Shown one piece after another: positions 1-8,208 of a stretch of DNA of 34,149 nucleotides (within the stretch, counting starts at the first letter, position 1; the number at the start of each line of letters is the position of its first letter). The notes beneath the pieces are model-generated. The model did not search any database, was not told the DNA's origin, and was given only the letters and a program-made list of their open reading frames with translations. Origin of the DNA: an uncultured Oscillospiraceae bacterium (lineage in GTDB: Bacteria > Bacillota > Clostridia > Oscillospirales > Ruminococcaceae); the NCBI GenBank assembly GCA_910584715.1, contig CAJUAN010000027.1:1-34149 (forward strand), given 5' to 3'. Position numbers and translations under genes: made by a program.

Positions 1-84
1 CCCTCGACCCCCGCGAGCTGGGCTCAGCTCGACCAGCTAATCTTTGGCAGGATTATAATGTTAGTGCGTTAAACAAAAATTTAC
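1..84 (-). repeat. Left copy of a dispersed repeat, cut by the contig start
   Basis: Read on the minus strand, this stretch matches 33927-34011 on the plus strand. Positions 1-40 match 33972-34011 with two mismatches, and 61-84 match 33927-33950 with two mismatches. The 20 bases between (41-60) are unrelated to the 21 bases between the blocks in the other copy. The 40-base block contains a hairpin with a GAGCTG/CAGCTC stem. The two copies point outward from the window. Confidence 0.85.
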
Positions 85-104
85 CAAAACAAAATAATTT
101 ACGG

Positions 105-133
105 AAAAGAAACGGATATCAATATTCCGTTTC
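105..133 (-). terminator. Intrinsic terminator of the lipoprotein gene
   Basis: On the minus strand GAAACGGA (133-126) pairs with TCCGTTTC (116-109) around a 9-base loop and is followed by TTTT. The hairpin includes the stop codon of the gene at 119-853, so the last codons lie in the stem. Confidence 0.7.
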
Positions 134-853
134 TGTAATCTCAAGATCGGCAATAAATTTCTCAAACGCCGCGCTTTGTTCGTCCCAGTTTTCCTCGGCG
201 GTATCGAACATTATTGCGTAAGCGTCCTGATCGGAATAAAAATAATATGCGATACCCTTGTATCTGCCACGCTCCTGTTTTTCTTCCTGACCGTCTGCAC
301 CGCTTACAAACTCATACTGGATCACCTCATAGGTATACTTAATAGTATCAAAGCCCATGTAGGTAATATTTTCGGGTTCGCTGTAGACAGTGTCGCAGGC
401 TGAGGTGATATTTGATATTTTCATAATGGCGCATGCCTGATCCGCCCATATTGCAAGATCCTGAAGATCCTCCTTATAATTATATGCGCGGATAACTATT
501 TTCGACTTTCCGTTGGCAAAAAGCTTACCTTGACTTTCCTGTCTGTAGTCGCTGAGCACATAGTCTCCGGGAAAAGAACCTTCGGGGGAACGCGGGTTTA
601 TTTTGTCTATTGCGTATTTGTCTCCTTCGGCAATGGGGCGGGTGCCGGTGCTTATATCGTTGTCCTCGTTTATAAGACCGTCTCCTATGCCGCTAACGGA
701 TATGTCGCTGCCGGAATTGCTTGCGGCTTCCTGAGTCTGGGCGGAGCTGCTGTCAGGGGAATCTGGCTCGTTATTGCTGCATCCCGAAAATGCGGCGGCA
801 ACTGCACATATGCAGCAAACGCATATAAGCGAAGTGATTTTTTGTTTTTTCAT
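119..853 (-). CDS. Putative lipoprotein of unknown function
   Basis: A 244-residue secreted protein. The N terminus has a basic MKKQK start, a hydrophobic stretch and a lipobox ending AFSGC with Cys25, so it should be cleaved by signal peptidase II and tethered outside the membrane. A Ser/Asn/Asp-rich linker follows (about residues 26-75), then a mixed alpha/beta domain ending in an acidic tail. I do not recognise a family. AAAGGAAG sits well before the ATG at 853. It starts 28 bases after the stop of the kinase-like gene at 882-2006, so the two are probably co-transcribed. A hairpin terminator overlaps its stop codon. The lipoprotein call is strong; its role is unknown. Confidence 0.8.
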   Translation of the reverse strand: MKKQKITSLICVCCICAVAAAFSGCSNNEPDSPDSSSAQTQEAASNSGSDISVSGIGDGLINEDNDISTGTRPIAEGDKYAIDKINPRSPEGSFPGDYVLSDYRQESQGKLFANGKSKIVIRAYNYKEDLQDLAIWADQACAIMKISNITSACDTVYSEPENITYMGFDTIKYTYEVIQYEFVSGADGQEEKQERGRYKGIAYYFYSDQDAYAIMFDTAEENWDEQSAAFEKFIADLEITETEY

Positions 854-881
854 TTTTGTGTACTTCCTTTCTTTTTATGAG

Positions 882-2006
882 TCAGTCCGCCTCGGCGGCG
901 GGACTGTCAATGTCAATGAGACGGTACCGATCCTCAAGGTGATGTTCCGCAAGCGAGAGAGTCATAGCGGAAAAGCGGTTGGCATGAAAAGCAAATTTTG
1001 AATTGTTCATGACTATGTGCCTGTCCGGTCCTACCGAATCGAGAACTATGCTGCACATACAGCCGTTTTCAAGCTCGCTTTTAGTAAATTCCGCCCCGTA
1101 TTTTTCGCACAGAACGCTGCAAAGGTAATTGAAATAAAGCTTGCTGCCTTTTTTATCCTTTTCAAACCTTGAGGGAACATTTTCCCTGCCGGAGCCGTTT
1201 AAGCTTTTTACCGTAACGGCGATCCTGTCCCTGCCTCTCGGGTCACTGTTTCTGACGGTCTGACAGTTAAAGACAAGTTCGTCGGGGTAAAGTCTTCCGC
1301 AGCAGCACTCAAGAGCCATGTCCGATATTATTGTCTCAAAAATGCTGCGGTTCATTCGTGTATAGATACCTTTTTCGGAGGTACATGATACCTTCACCGA
1401 TCTGCCGAGGGCGCGCCTTGCGTCCGAAACGGCGCGGGCTATCTCATCGGCTACGCATATCGTAACGTCGTCGCAGCATGGGTCGAGGGCATAATAGAGC
1501 TGTTCGGGATTGATGACCTCGCGGAGTATCAGCATAAGTCCTTTATTAATAGTATTGAGCTGGTCAGTGACCTCTCCGCAGCCCGCGCCGAAAACTGCCG
1601 TGGCGGCGTCTATCTCATCTGCGGATATTGCTATCATTCCCACCGAATCGCGTATCCTTGCGCACAGATAAGTCACATACGATCTGATATGGGGAGAAGC
1701 GAGCAGGGCTTTGATATCGTCGCTTCCGAGAAGCTCGATAACGTAGAACGCCGAACAGCTGTCCGCGTCCCGGGCTTTTAAAACATTGAACCGATATATC
1801 GTTTCCCCTTCGGTATGGAAAACAAGACCCGAAGCGGGGTCTCCGTTTTCAAACAGGAGGGAAGCGCTGTCGTTTGAAAGAGGGCATCTGTTGGGTTCCG
1901 CAAGGGAATTTCTCCACAGGATATTGAGACTTTCGTCTGCTATAGCGGTCGGGATCCCCGCCGCGCCGTAAATTTGCTTCAGCATGGTAAAGAATTCGGT
2001 CGTCAT
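882..2006 (-). CDS. Degenerate PAS/histidine-kinase-like protein (predicted pseudokinase)
   Basis: About 374 residues, no signal peptide or membrane segment. The first ~110 residues look like a PAS-type sensor fold. Next comes a helical pair where a histidine kinase would carry its phosphorylated His; here the corresponding stretch reads CARIRDSV, with no His. The C-terminal ~170 residues resemble a HATPase fold (an N-box-like helix and a GLGL-like helix followed by KYGAEF and a final IVL strand), but the glycine boxes G1 and G2 are missing. I infer a cytosolic protein that has lost kinase activity. An upstream in-frame ATG at 2024 lacks a ribosome site, whereas AAAGGA lies 9 bases before the ATG at 2006, so I chose 2006. 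It precedes the lipoprotein gene by 28 bases. Confidence 0.6.
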   Translation of the reverse strand: MTTEFFTMLKQIYGAAGIPTAIADESLNILWRNSLAEPNRCPLSNDSASLLFENGDPASGLVFHTEGETIYRFNVLKARDADSCSAFYVIELLGSDDIKALLASPHIRSYVTYLCARIRDSVGMIAISADEIDAATAVFGAGCGEVTDQLNTINKGLMLILREVINPEQLYYALDPCCDDVTICVADEIARAVSDARRALGRSVKVSCTSEKGIYTRMNRSIFETIISDMALECCCGRLYPDELVFNCQTVRNSDPRGRDRIAVTVKSLNGSGRENVPSRFEKDKKGSKLYFNYLCSVLCEKYGAEFTKSELENGCMCSIVLDSVGPDRHIVMNNSKFAFHANRFSAMTLSLAEHHLEDRYRLIDIDSPAAEAD

Positions 2007-2193
2007 AGTCGATAGTCCTTTCATTTTGTTAAGTTACCCGGACAAAACGGGATAAAACGTCCTATACTGATTTACGGTCAAAAATACACAGAAAATCAGG
2101 TAAAAATTAAGCCATATGATTTTTAACGGCTTTTTTGTACTTTTACCGCGTATTGGTATCATCGCAATCATTGCATTCAAGCGCCTGTTAGAT

Positions 2194-2222
2194 ATTATAC
2201 CATACATCCGTCGGTTTGGCGA
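2194..2222 (-). promoter_or_regulatory. Putative extended -10 promoter for the kinase-like/lipoprotein pair
   Basis: On the minus strand TATAAT (2199-2194) is preceded by TGG, an extended -10 arrangement, with a weak -35 TCGCCA (2222-2217) 17 bases upstream. The transcript would have a long leader of about 180 bases. The gene-free stretch 2007-2415 is AT-rich and holds this promoter and the divergent one at 2337-2365; I see nothing else in it. Confidence 0.45.
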
Positions 2223-2336
2223 TAGGTTTTTTCAAAAAAACATAATATTTTTCCTTTTTTAACACAAAGCGCGGTACGCTGTTATGGCTTTGTAATAATT
2301 TTCCGAAACTGTAATTGACTTGTAACAGTCCCGCCG

Positions 2337-2365
2337 TTGAATCGTAATCTTTATTATGTTAAAAT
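2337..2365 (+). promoter_or_regulatory. Putative sigma-A promoter for the 2416-4702 pair
   Basis: TTGAAT (2337-2342) and TAAAAT (2360-2365) with a 17-base spacer, about 45 bases before the ribosome site of the GTG-started lipoprotein gene. Confidence 0.55.
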
Positions 2366-2415
2366 TTTATTGAGGGCATATTTGTAATTTTTACGCCGAA
2401 AGGGGGCTGTTCGCA

Positions 2416-3738
2416 GTGCCGGGAAAAACGAGAAAAGCTGTGGCTGCCGCGCTTGCGGGACTGTCCGTCCTGCTGCTTTCCTCCTGCGGCGCGGAGGCGC
2501 GCGGCGATTACCGCGAGGTGTACCGCGGCACGGAAAGCATTACCGAAAGTCTGACGGAGCCGGAGCCCGAGCCGCAGGAGTTTTACTTTGAAGAGGAAAC
2601 GGACATGGCGGTTTTTCTGCCCATACTTAAAAGGGAAAAGCGGGATACCGTGCTTGAGGACAGGCTCAGACCATATGTGAAAAAAATAATTTGTGCGGAC
2701 GCTCTTTTGAGGTATGCCGAGATGAACAACTATCACGGAGATGAAATTTTTGATTTCGGCGATGCGGAGGAGCATAAATTTGTTTCCAACAGCCTTCGGA
2801 CGTACACAAAAATACGGGAAGAATTCGGCAGGAACAAAGAGCAGCTTCTGAACTTTTTCAGCACAGTCTATACTGACGACTATATAAATAGTATATGCAA
2901 GGATACGGCATTTGAGGAGGGGCTTTTCGGCATTTACGAGGGAGAAACGCTTTTTGAGGAGCGGGAGGACGGCGTGTACCGTCAGGTCGTAATGGGGGAA
3001 AAGGGCATGATAGGCTACGACTATACTGATTTTGACGTGCGTTCTTTTGACGGAAAGACTGCCGAGATAGGCTTTCCCTACAGACACGGTTACGGCTGCG
3101 GCTATGAGGTATTTTACCTCAGGCACGACGAGGGGCGCGGCTGGCGGCTTGATTCCAAGGGGAAGAATTATTGGGTGAGGACGCATGCGCCGCGTCCTAT
3201 GGAAGTCTACACGGACGGAAGCAGTATCCGCACCGAAACGGCAAGACTCGACATGGGGGCAGGGATAGTTCCGAATATCGGGTTTGTGTTCGCTCACTTT
3301 AACGAGACCTCCGAAGAGTATATTGAATATGGCGGCGAGAAATATTACCGGGTGAAAAATTATTTTTCCATAGAAAATATGTGGAAAATTTTTACCGAGG
3401 GCATAGACGAATACAAATGGGAATGGGACGCTGAAGCCGAGGATTTTGTCCGAACGGACGAGCCTCTTTTGCAGCCCTGTCTGGACAAGTACATAAACGA
3501 GGTGTTTATCGAATCGGAGGGAGTTCTTTACAGACGTGAAAATGCTCCCGTATACGAGATAGATTACCCGGACTATAACGGCGGGAACGCCGTTTCGGCA
3601 GAAATCATGACTCCCGCGCTGGGAGACAGTTACATATCGGTGTTCATATGCGGAAACGGAGAGACCGCGATGTTTCTTCCGGGCGGAAAGCTTGTTACCG
3701 ATATTCCGCTGAGAGAAGCGGGTCAAACGACTAACTGA
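2416..3738 (+). CDS. Putative lipoprotein of unknown function
   Basis: A 440-residue exported protein. Basic MPGKTRK is followed by a hydrophobic segment and the lipobox LSSC (Cys24), indicating a lipoprotein. A short low-complexity Thr/Glu/Pro linker (about residues 40-57) separates the anchor from a large soluble domain rich in acidic and aromatic residues. No family is recognised. Translation starts at GTG; AAAGGGGG lies 9 bases upstream, which decides the start. The radical SAM gene follows 20 bases after its stop, so they are likely co-transcribed, but no functional link is obvious. Confidence 0.8.
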   Translation: MPGKTRKAVAAALAGLSVLLLSSCGAEARGDYREVYRGTESITESLTEPEPEPQEFYFEEETDMAVFLPILKREKRDTVLEDRLRPYVKKIICADALLRYAEMNNYHGDEIFDFGDAEEHKFVSNSLRTYTKIREEFGRNKEQLLNFFSTVYTDDYINSICKDTAFEEGLFGIYEGETLFEEREDGVYRQVVMGEKGMIGYDYTDFDVRSFDGKTAEIGFPYRHGYGCGYEVFYLRHDEGRGWRLDSKGKNYWVRTHAPRPMEVYTDGSSIRTETARLDMGAGIVPNIGFVFAHFNETSEEYIEYGGEKYYRVKNYFSIENMWKIFTEGIDEYKWEWDAEAEDFVRTDEPLLQPCLDKYINEVFIESEGVLYRRENAPVYEIDYPDYNGGNAVSAEIMTPALGDSYISVFICGNGETAMFLPGGKLVTDIPLREAGQTTN

Positions 3739-3757
3739 AAGACGAAAGGATATTGCC

Positions 3758-4702
3758 ATGGAAATAATCCTCCCCGATCCCGAAACAGGGAAAAGATACA
3801 ACGCCCAAAGCGCATACCTGAAAAAACGCTTCGGCAAAAAGACCGTTAAAATAAGCCTCAACGGAGGCTTTGGCTGCCCAAACAGGGACGGCACAAAGGG
3901 CGTGGGAGGCTGCACATACTGCTCCGCGAAGGGCGGCGGGGACTTCGGCGGCGACCCCGCAGAAAGCATTTCAAGACAGTTTGAGGACGTCCGCGGACGG
4001 CTTGAAAAAAAGTGGGGAAACGATCTGCTTTATATCCCCTATTTTCAGGCTAACACCGGGACGTACGCTCCCCTTGAACGTCTCAAAATTTTATATGAGG
4101 AGGCTCTGGCGCAGAAAAACGCCGTGGGACTTGCCGTTTCCACCCGTCCCGACTGCATATCCGCCGAGACCGCCGACTATCTGGGAAAGCTTTCCGAACG
4201 CACCTACCTTACCGTGGAGCTCGGTCTTCAGACCGTACACGACAGAACAGCCGCCCGCCTGAACCGCTGCCATACCTACAGGGATTTTCTGTACGGCTTC
4301 AAGCTGCTCCGAAGCAGAGGGGTGAACGTCTGCGTACATATCATTAACGGACTTCCCGGAGAGACCCCGCGCATGATGCTGGAAACAGCCGAAAAGCTTG
4401 CTGAGCTTGATATCCACGGCATAAAGATACACCAGCTCCATGTTATCCGCGGCACGGCTCTGGCGGAGCAGTACGGGCGGGGCGAGTTTACCGTTCTTGA
4501 GCCCGAGGATTACGTTGAGATAGTCTGCGATCAGCTTGAGGCGCTGCCGCCCTCGGTTATTGTTGAAAGACTTACGGGAGACGGGGACAAAAGGGATCTT
4601 ATCGCTCCCCTGAAAAGCGCAGACAAAAAAGCGGTGCTCAACGGCATTGACAAGGAACTTCGCCGCCGCGGATCGGTACAGGGTATACGGTTCGAAAAAT
4701 AA
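3758..4702 (+). CDS. TIGR01212-type radical SAM protein (YhcC/YtqA-like)
   Basis: A 314-residue cytosolic radical SAM enzyme. The N terminus has the family pattern NGGFGCPNRDGT followed by GGCTYC. Cys40, Cys52 and Cys55 should hold the 4Fe-4S cluster in a Cx11CxxC spacing instead of the usual Cx3CxxC, which is characteristic of this family. Further family-like stretches are STRPDC, ELGLQT and INGLPGE. Length is normal. The Bacillus relative YtqA has, as I recall, been linked to wobble uridine modification in tRNA (MnmL); whether this copy does that is inference. AAAGGA precedes the ATG. It is the second gene after the lipoprotein at 2416-3738. Confidence 0.88.
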   Translation: MEIILPDPETGKRYNAQSAYLKKRFGKKTVKISLNGGFGCPNRDGTKGVGGCTYCSAKGGGDFGGDPAESISRQFEDVRGRLEKKWGNDLLYIPYFQANTGTYAPLERLKILYEEALAQKNAVGLAVSTRPDCISAETADYLGKLSERTYLTVELGLQTVHDRTAARLNRCHTYRDFLYGFKLLRSRGVNVCVHIINGLPGETPRMMLETAEKLAELDIHGIKIHQLHVIRGTALAEQYGRGEFTVLEPEDYVEIVCDQLEALPPSVIVERLTGDGDKRDLIAPLKSADKKAVLNGIDKELRRRGSVQGIRFEK

Positions 4703-4806
4703 GACGCAAAGGGAATTTTGTCCGTAATTAATAAATTTTACCACGGAAAAACGGTGAAATTGTCCCGAATGTCAGAAAAAATAAAATGATTTGGGCAAAA
4801 AGGCTA

Positions 4807-4835
4807 TTGCTTTTTTCAGATATATGTGTTAGAAT
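4807..4835 (+). promoter_or_regulatory. Putative sigma-A promoter of the epimerase gene
   Basis: TTGCTT (4807-4812), 17-base spacer, TAGAAT (4830-4835). The -10 overlaps the most upstream possible GTG start (4826), which argues for the downstream ATG at 4883. Confidence 0.55.
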
Positions 4836-4882
4836 GTATATGTGTGGAAACAAATACATTCAGGAACGGAGGGGCGGATTTT

Positions 4883-5830
4883 ATGAAAACCGTTTTAATA
4901 ACCGGCGCGGCAGGACTTATGGGCAGCGAACTTGCTTCTGCCTTGCTTGAAAAAGGATTTAACGTTGTTGGCGTTGACAATACACCGGGAGCGGGTACAG
5001 ATAATCCCAACTATACATATGTGCAGGCTTCTGCCGACGATAAGGACGCGGTAACAAGAGCCATGAGCGAAAATAAAATAGACGCCTTGGTTCATCTTGC
5101 GTGTACGGTGGACAACGATCTGCCGAACATCATTACACCTGCTCACGAAAAGCAGTCGGCGGCTATAGATAAGTACATTTACAAGGCTGCGATAACGGCG
5201 GGAGCTTCCGACGTTATACTGGTAAGCACTCATCAGGTGTACGCTCACCAGAAGACCCGCGAGCCTATACGCGAGACGGCGGACGAAAAGCCCGCTACTG
5301 CTTACGCTAAAATGAAGTATGAAAGCGAAAAGGCTCTGTCCAAGGAGATCAAGAAGGCGGGCACCGCAAAGGGCGTTATCGCGAGGGTATGTCCCATTTA
5401 CACCAAGGACTATGCCCCTAATCTTCACGCCAGGATATACGACCCCAAGGACAGCTGCTCCTACATATACGGCTACGGGGATTATGGCTTCTCGTTCTGC
5501 TGTCTGTTCAATCTTGTGGACTTTATAATAGGTATCCTTACGGTGTCGGGCGGTATCAATTACCAGGGCATTTACAACGTCTGCGACTCCAAACCGATAA
5601 TGGCAAAGGAGATCGTGGATTTTGAGAGGCAGTACCACAAGCTGGGCGCGGTTATCCAGAGGAACTACGGTTCGGACGCTGTTAAGTCCGCGCTGGCGTT
5701 CGGTTCCAAGAGCGCGAAGATAGACTACCGTTACAACGATCTGAGTACGGTTTGCAGCAATATTTCCTACGACAACACCAAGGCACAGAGGATTTCCACA
5801 TTCCGCTGGAAGCTGTCGAATACAAAGTAA
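4883..5830 (+). CDS. NAD-dependent epimerase/dehydratase family protein (extended SDR)
   Basis: A 315-residue cytosolic oxidoreductase of the extended short-chain dehydrogenase family, which usually acts on nucleotide sugars. The N terminus MKTVLITGAAGLMG carries the glycine-rich NAD motif (Gly8, Gly11, Gly14), Asp32 fits the adenine-ribose acidic position, and Tyr141-x3-Lys145 with Ser115/Thr116 form the catalytic set. The substrate cannot be read from the sequence. Start chosen because GGAGGGG lies 8 bases before ATG 4883; a longer frame from GTG 4826 would run through the -10 box. It stands alone, with its own promoter and a strong terminator. Confidence 0.85.
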   Translation: MKTVLITGAAGLMGSELASALLEKGFNVVGVDNTPGAGTDNPNYTYVQASADDKDAVTRAMSENKIDALVHLACTVDNDLPNIITPAHEKQSAAIDKYIYKAAITAGASDVILVSTHQVYAHQKTREPIRETADEKPATAYAKMKYESEKALSKEIKKAGTAKGVIARVCPIYTKDYAPNLHARIYDPKDSCSYIYGYGDYGFSFCCLFNLVDFIIGILTVSGGINYQGIYNVCDSKPIMAKEIVDFERQYHKLGAVIQRNYGSDAVKSALAFGSKSAKIDYRYNDLSTVCSNISYDNTKAQRISTFRWKLSNTK

Positions 5831-5836
5831 TATAAC

Positions 5837-5870
5837 AAAAACCGGAGGCTTGAAGGTCTCCGGTTTTTTT
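5837..5870. terminator. Bidirectional intrinsic terminator
   Basis: AAAAACCGGAG (5837-5847) pairs with CTCCGGTTTTT (5858-5868), a perfect 11-bp stem, with T runs on both strands. It ends the epimerase transcript and probably the convergent spoIIP unit. Confidence 0.88.
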
Positions 5871-5883
5871 GCTGAACATAACT

Positions 5884-6126
5884 TTACATTCCCGTAAGGC
5901 TGTAAAGTCTGCCAAGAAAAATAAGTTCAACGCCATCGGGAGTACGGTACAGGTCGAATACTTTTAAAGGCTCGGCATGAAGAATATTGTAGGAATTGAC
6001 ATAAACTACCATGCACCCCGCCGTAAAAACAATAAGAAGAACCGCCGCCGTAACGGTAAGCAAAAGTCTGCGGCGCAAACGTTCAGGTTCGCTCATTTTT
6101 ACTTTGAATACAAAAGGGCTTTTCAT
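5884..6126 (-). CDS. Small single-pass membrane protein downstream of spoIIP
   Basis: An 80-residue protein with a basic N terminus (about residues 1-22), one transmembrane segment (about 23-46) and a short extracytoplasmic tail containing the run LYRTPDGVELIFLG. I do not recognise a family. The ATG at 6126 is preceded by GGGAAG at good spacing; the GTG at 6135 is not, so the shorter form was taken. It lies 30 bases after spoIIP on the same strand and ends just before the shared terminator, so it is probably the second gene of the spoIIP unit. A sporulation role is only suggested by position. Confidence 0.65.
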   Translation of the reverse strand: MKSPFVFKVKMSEPERLRRRLLLTVTAAVLLIVFTAGCMVVYVNSYNILHAEPLKVFDLYRTPDGVELIFLGRLYSLTGM

Positions 6127-6156
6127 TTTTAACACTTCCCTGTTTAAATATAACGG

Positions 6157-7416
6157 TTATGTAAGCTCTTCCAGACATCTGGCAAGGGATTTTCCCACAA
6201 GCTCGCCGCTGTATTCCGCCTGCTCTATGCTGTTGGCGTGTCCGCCCATTTCTATAAGTATTGAGCCCGTGGTCAGATCCTGATTGTACTTTCGGTAGTC
6301 GAACAGCACGGGACGGGTAAGCCCCGGATAGTCGCTCTCCATCTGCCGCTGGAGCAGACAGGCGAAGCGCAGGTTTTTCATGCAGTCGGGCATATTCATT
6401 GTACCGTCGTCGCAGCCGCATATTATCATTACCTGGGCGGCGTTTTTTCCGTCAATGGCGGCAAGGGGAGCTATCCTCTCCCCGCTTTCACGCTCTATTG
6501 CGTCGCGGTGAACGTCCAGCACAACCTTTATGGAGGGGTACTCGTCAAGATATTTTTGCACCGTTTCGCGGCTCAGGTCGTAGCTTCCGTTATAGGAGGG
6601 ATAATCGTGCAGGGTAGTGTCGTGTATAACGCCTATCCCCGCGGTCTCAAGCTGTTCGGCGATTTTGTCACCCACGGCGGCCATGTTCATCGACCTGTCC
6701 GTGGTGCGGGAGTTGAAGCTCGCGTCGTAAAAATCTCTTTCATACGGCTCGTAGCTTTCCGTGGCGTGGGTGTGCATTATCAGCACCTGCGGCTCTCCGT
6801 TCTTTTCAACGGTAAAATCCGGCAGCAGACGGCTTTCCTCCAGTACTTTTTTTCCCGATACGCTTGTGACGTTTCTGACCTGTCCCGCAATGTCAAGGTC
6901 CACATATGCTTCGCCGTTCATGTGCCCGTAGGTCATAAAGGTGATAGTTCCGTCGTGGCTTTCAAGGTTTTCGGGGTACGGCTTGGGACCCGCGTCCGGC
7001 TTTTCGTCGGGGACTATCCTTTCCTCGTCGGAGCTGTTGGGTATTTCAAGCTCTCCCCACGACAGCATTTCCCTGTCGTCCACGGTGAAAAGCGCTGCAT
7101 GGGTATTCGGCGTATACGCTGTTTTCTTGGGTACTTCGGGAAGCGGCTTGTCCGCTGTAATATTTTCAAGCGTTTGTACATTTTGTATATTTTCTTCGGC
7201 AGGAAAAACGTCTCCCACCGAAAGCATAGCGGAAGCTTTCGCCGCGGTAAAAGCCGCGCTGAACGCCGAGGAGGAACCGTTTATAACCGGAACTGTAAAT
7301 ACCAGTACGCCCGCGGCGGCGGCAGAGGAAAACACCGCCAGTTTCGCAAAAGCTGTACCGCGCTTTTTACGTTTGCCTGAGGCGGGGCGGCGGTTCCTGA
7401 AGCTTCGAGACACCAT
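6157..7416 (-). CDS. spoIIP: Stage II sporulation protein P
   Basis: A 419-residue membrane-anchored peptidoglycan hydrolase. In Bacillus SpoIIP works with SpoIID and SpoIIM to degrade septal wall during engulfment. A basic N terminus and one transmembrane segment (about residues 22-46) are followed by a linker and then the amidase domain (about 205-419). Key residues are visible: His215/His217 and Glu220 in LIMHTHATES, His303 in VLDVHRDA and Glu389 in LIEMGGHANS. GGAGG precedes the ATG. Upstream is a sequence that fits a sigma-E promoter (7453-7483), as expected for a mother-cell gene. The small membrane protein gene follows it. Confidence 0.93.
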   Translation of the reverse strand: MVSRSFRNRRPASGKRKKRGTAFAKLAVFSSAAAAGVLVFTVPVINGSSSAFSAAFTAAKASAMLSVGDVFPAEENIQNVQTLENITADKPLPEVPKKTAYTPNTHAALFTVDDREMLSWGELEIPNSSDEERIVPDEKPDAGPKPYPENLESHDGTITFMTYGHMNGEAYVDLDIAGQVRNVTSVSGKKVLEESRLLPDFTVEKNGEPQVLIMHTHATESYEPYERDFYDASFNSRTTDRSMNMAAVGDKIAEQLETAGIGVIHDTTLHDYPSYNGSYDLSRETVQKYLDEYPSIKVVLDVHRDAIERESGERIAPLAAIDGKNAAQVMIICGCDDGTMNMPDCMKNLRFACLLQRQMESDYPGLTRPVLFDYRKYNQDLTTGSILIEMGGHANSIEQAEYSGELVGKSLARCLEELT

Positions 7417-7452
7417 GGCATACTCCTCCTTTCGGCGATTGTTTCTAAGTAT

Positions 7453-7483
7453 ATAGTATGCCTTGGGAGATGTAAATTATTCC
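7453..7483 (-). promoter_or_regulatory. Candidate sigma-E promoter of spoIIP
   Basis: On the minus strand GGAATAATT (7483-7475), a 14-base gap, then CATACTAT (7460-7453). This is close to the Bacillus sigma-E pattern (-35 with ATA, -10 CATACAnT), and no good sigma-A promoter is visible here. Confidence 0.5.
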
Positions 7484-7542
7484 TGCGGTTTGTTGAAGAC
7501 AGGGTTTGATTTTTTGCTTTGCCTTGATTTATTGTTCTTGTA

Positions 7543-7743
7543 CTATTTATTGCCGCCCAAATCTATATCATTGTCAATGCAGTACAAAGCGGACCGCAGC
7601 AAAAGCTGTGCCTTGCTGACGCCGTTTTTCTCGCAGTATTCCGATATTTTTTCATATTCCGCTATTTTGGCATTAACTGTAAATGCTTTGTATGTTTTAT
7701 CGCAATATTTTTTGTGCGCTCTTTTTTGTGCTTCTGTAGCCAT
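7543..7743 (-). CDS. Small ribbon-helix-helix-type protein
   Basis: A 66-residue protein starting MATEAQKRAHKKYCDKTYK. It has a short beta segment (KAFTVNA), a helix (KIAEYEKISEYCEKNG) and a second helix (SKAQLLLRSALYCID), the order expected of a MetJ/Arc-type ribbon-helix-helix DNA-binding subunit. Such proteins are dimeric repressors. The in-frame ATG at 7767 is less likely because AAGGGTG lies 6 bases before the ATG at 7743. It is divergent from the small gene at 7892-8137 and may control it; this is inference. No terminator is evident. Confidence 0.65.
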   Translation of the reverse strand: MATEAQKRAHKKYCDKTYKAFTVNAKIAEYEKISEYCEKNGVSKAQLLLRSALYCIDNDIDLGGNK

Positions 7744-7821
7744 AAATTCACCCTTGTTAATTTGCATAATTCATATATGTTAGTTGTACATATATTTGTG
7801 TACTATTTCAACAAAATTTTA

Positions 7822-7850
7822 TTGACATATATAACAAATAATGCTATAAT
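7822..7850 (+). promoter_or_regulatory. Perfect consensus sigma-A promoter
   Basis: TTGACA (7822-7827), 17-base spacer, TATAAT (7845-7850), with TGC just before the -10 (extended -10). It directs transcription into the 81-residue gene at 7892. Confidence 0.88.
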
Positions 7851-7891
7851 ATAATCAAGAAAAACAAATCCACACGGAAAGGAAATTTATT

Positions 7892-8137
7892 ATGGATTCA
7901 AACGAATTCAGCTTTGACGCCCTTTTGTCAAGCAGCGACTTTTCATCAGTTGAAAGCGCAAGAACAAGCTACGCCTATAACGAGCTTGAAACTGTTCTCA
8001 AAGAGAACGTCAAGGACGACGTTTCGTCCGAGATAAAAAAACTTGCCGAGGGCTATGCCTGCTCCGCCTATAATGACGCCTTCAAGCAGGGCTTTTGCTT
8101 TGCGGTAAAGTCAATAAAATTTTTGCTGAAAATTTAA
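7892..8137 (+). CDS. Hypothetical small protein
   Basis: An 81-residue, acidic, Ser-rich protein (MDSNEFSFDALLSSSDFSS at the start) that is probably mostly helical. No signal peptide or membrane segment is seen; the C terminus is mildly hydrophobic. I do not recognise a family. AAAGGAAA precedes the ATG and a perfect consensus promoter lies 41 bases upstream, so it is probably well expressed. It ends before the bidirectional terminator shared with thrS. The residue pattern and length resemble small accessory proteins, but no function can be given. Confidence 0.65.
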   Translation: MDSNEFSFDALLSSSDFSSVESARTSYAYNELETVLKENVKDDVSSEIKKLAEGYACSAYNDAFKQGFCFAVKSIKFLLKI

Positions 8138-8166
8138 GGATCGGCGCGGTGGTCATTATTATGCAA

Positions 8167-8208
8167 AAACGGGCTGTACTGCCGATGTACAGCCCGTTTG
8201 CTGTTTTT
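8167..8208. terminator. Bidirectional terminator between the small gene and thrS
   Basis: AAACGGGCTGTAC (8167-8179) pairs perfectly with GTACAGCCCGTTT (8187-8199) around a 7-base loop. T runs follow on both strands, so it serves the plus-strand small gene and the convergent thrS. Confidence 0.9.

Noticed and set aside
2359..3969. Open frame of 536 codons on the minus strand
   Set aside because: It spans two well-supported plus-strand genes and the promoter between, has no ribosome site and no recognisable domain.
4703..4760. Terminator after the radical SAM gene
   Set aside because: GGGAATTTTGTCCGT and ACGGTGAAATTGTCCC form only an imperfect inverted repeat with several mismatches and no T run, so I did not call it.
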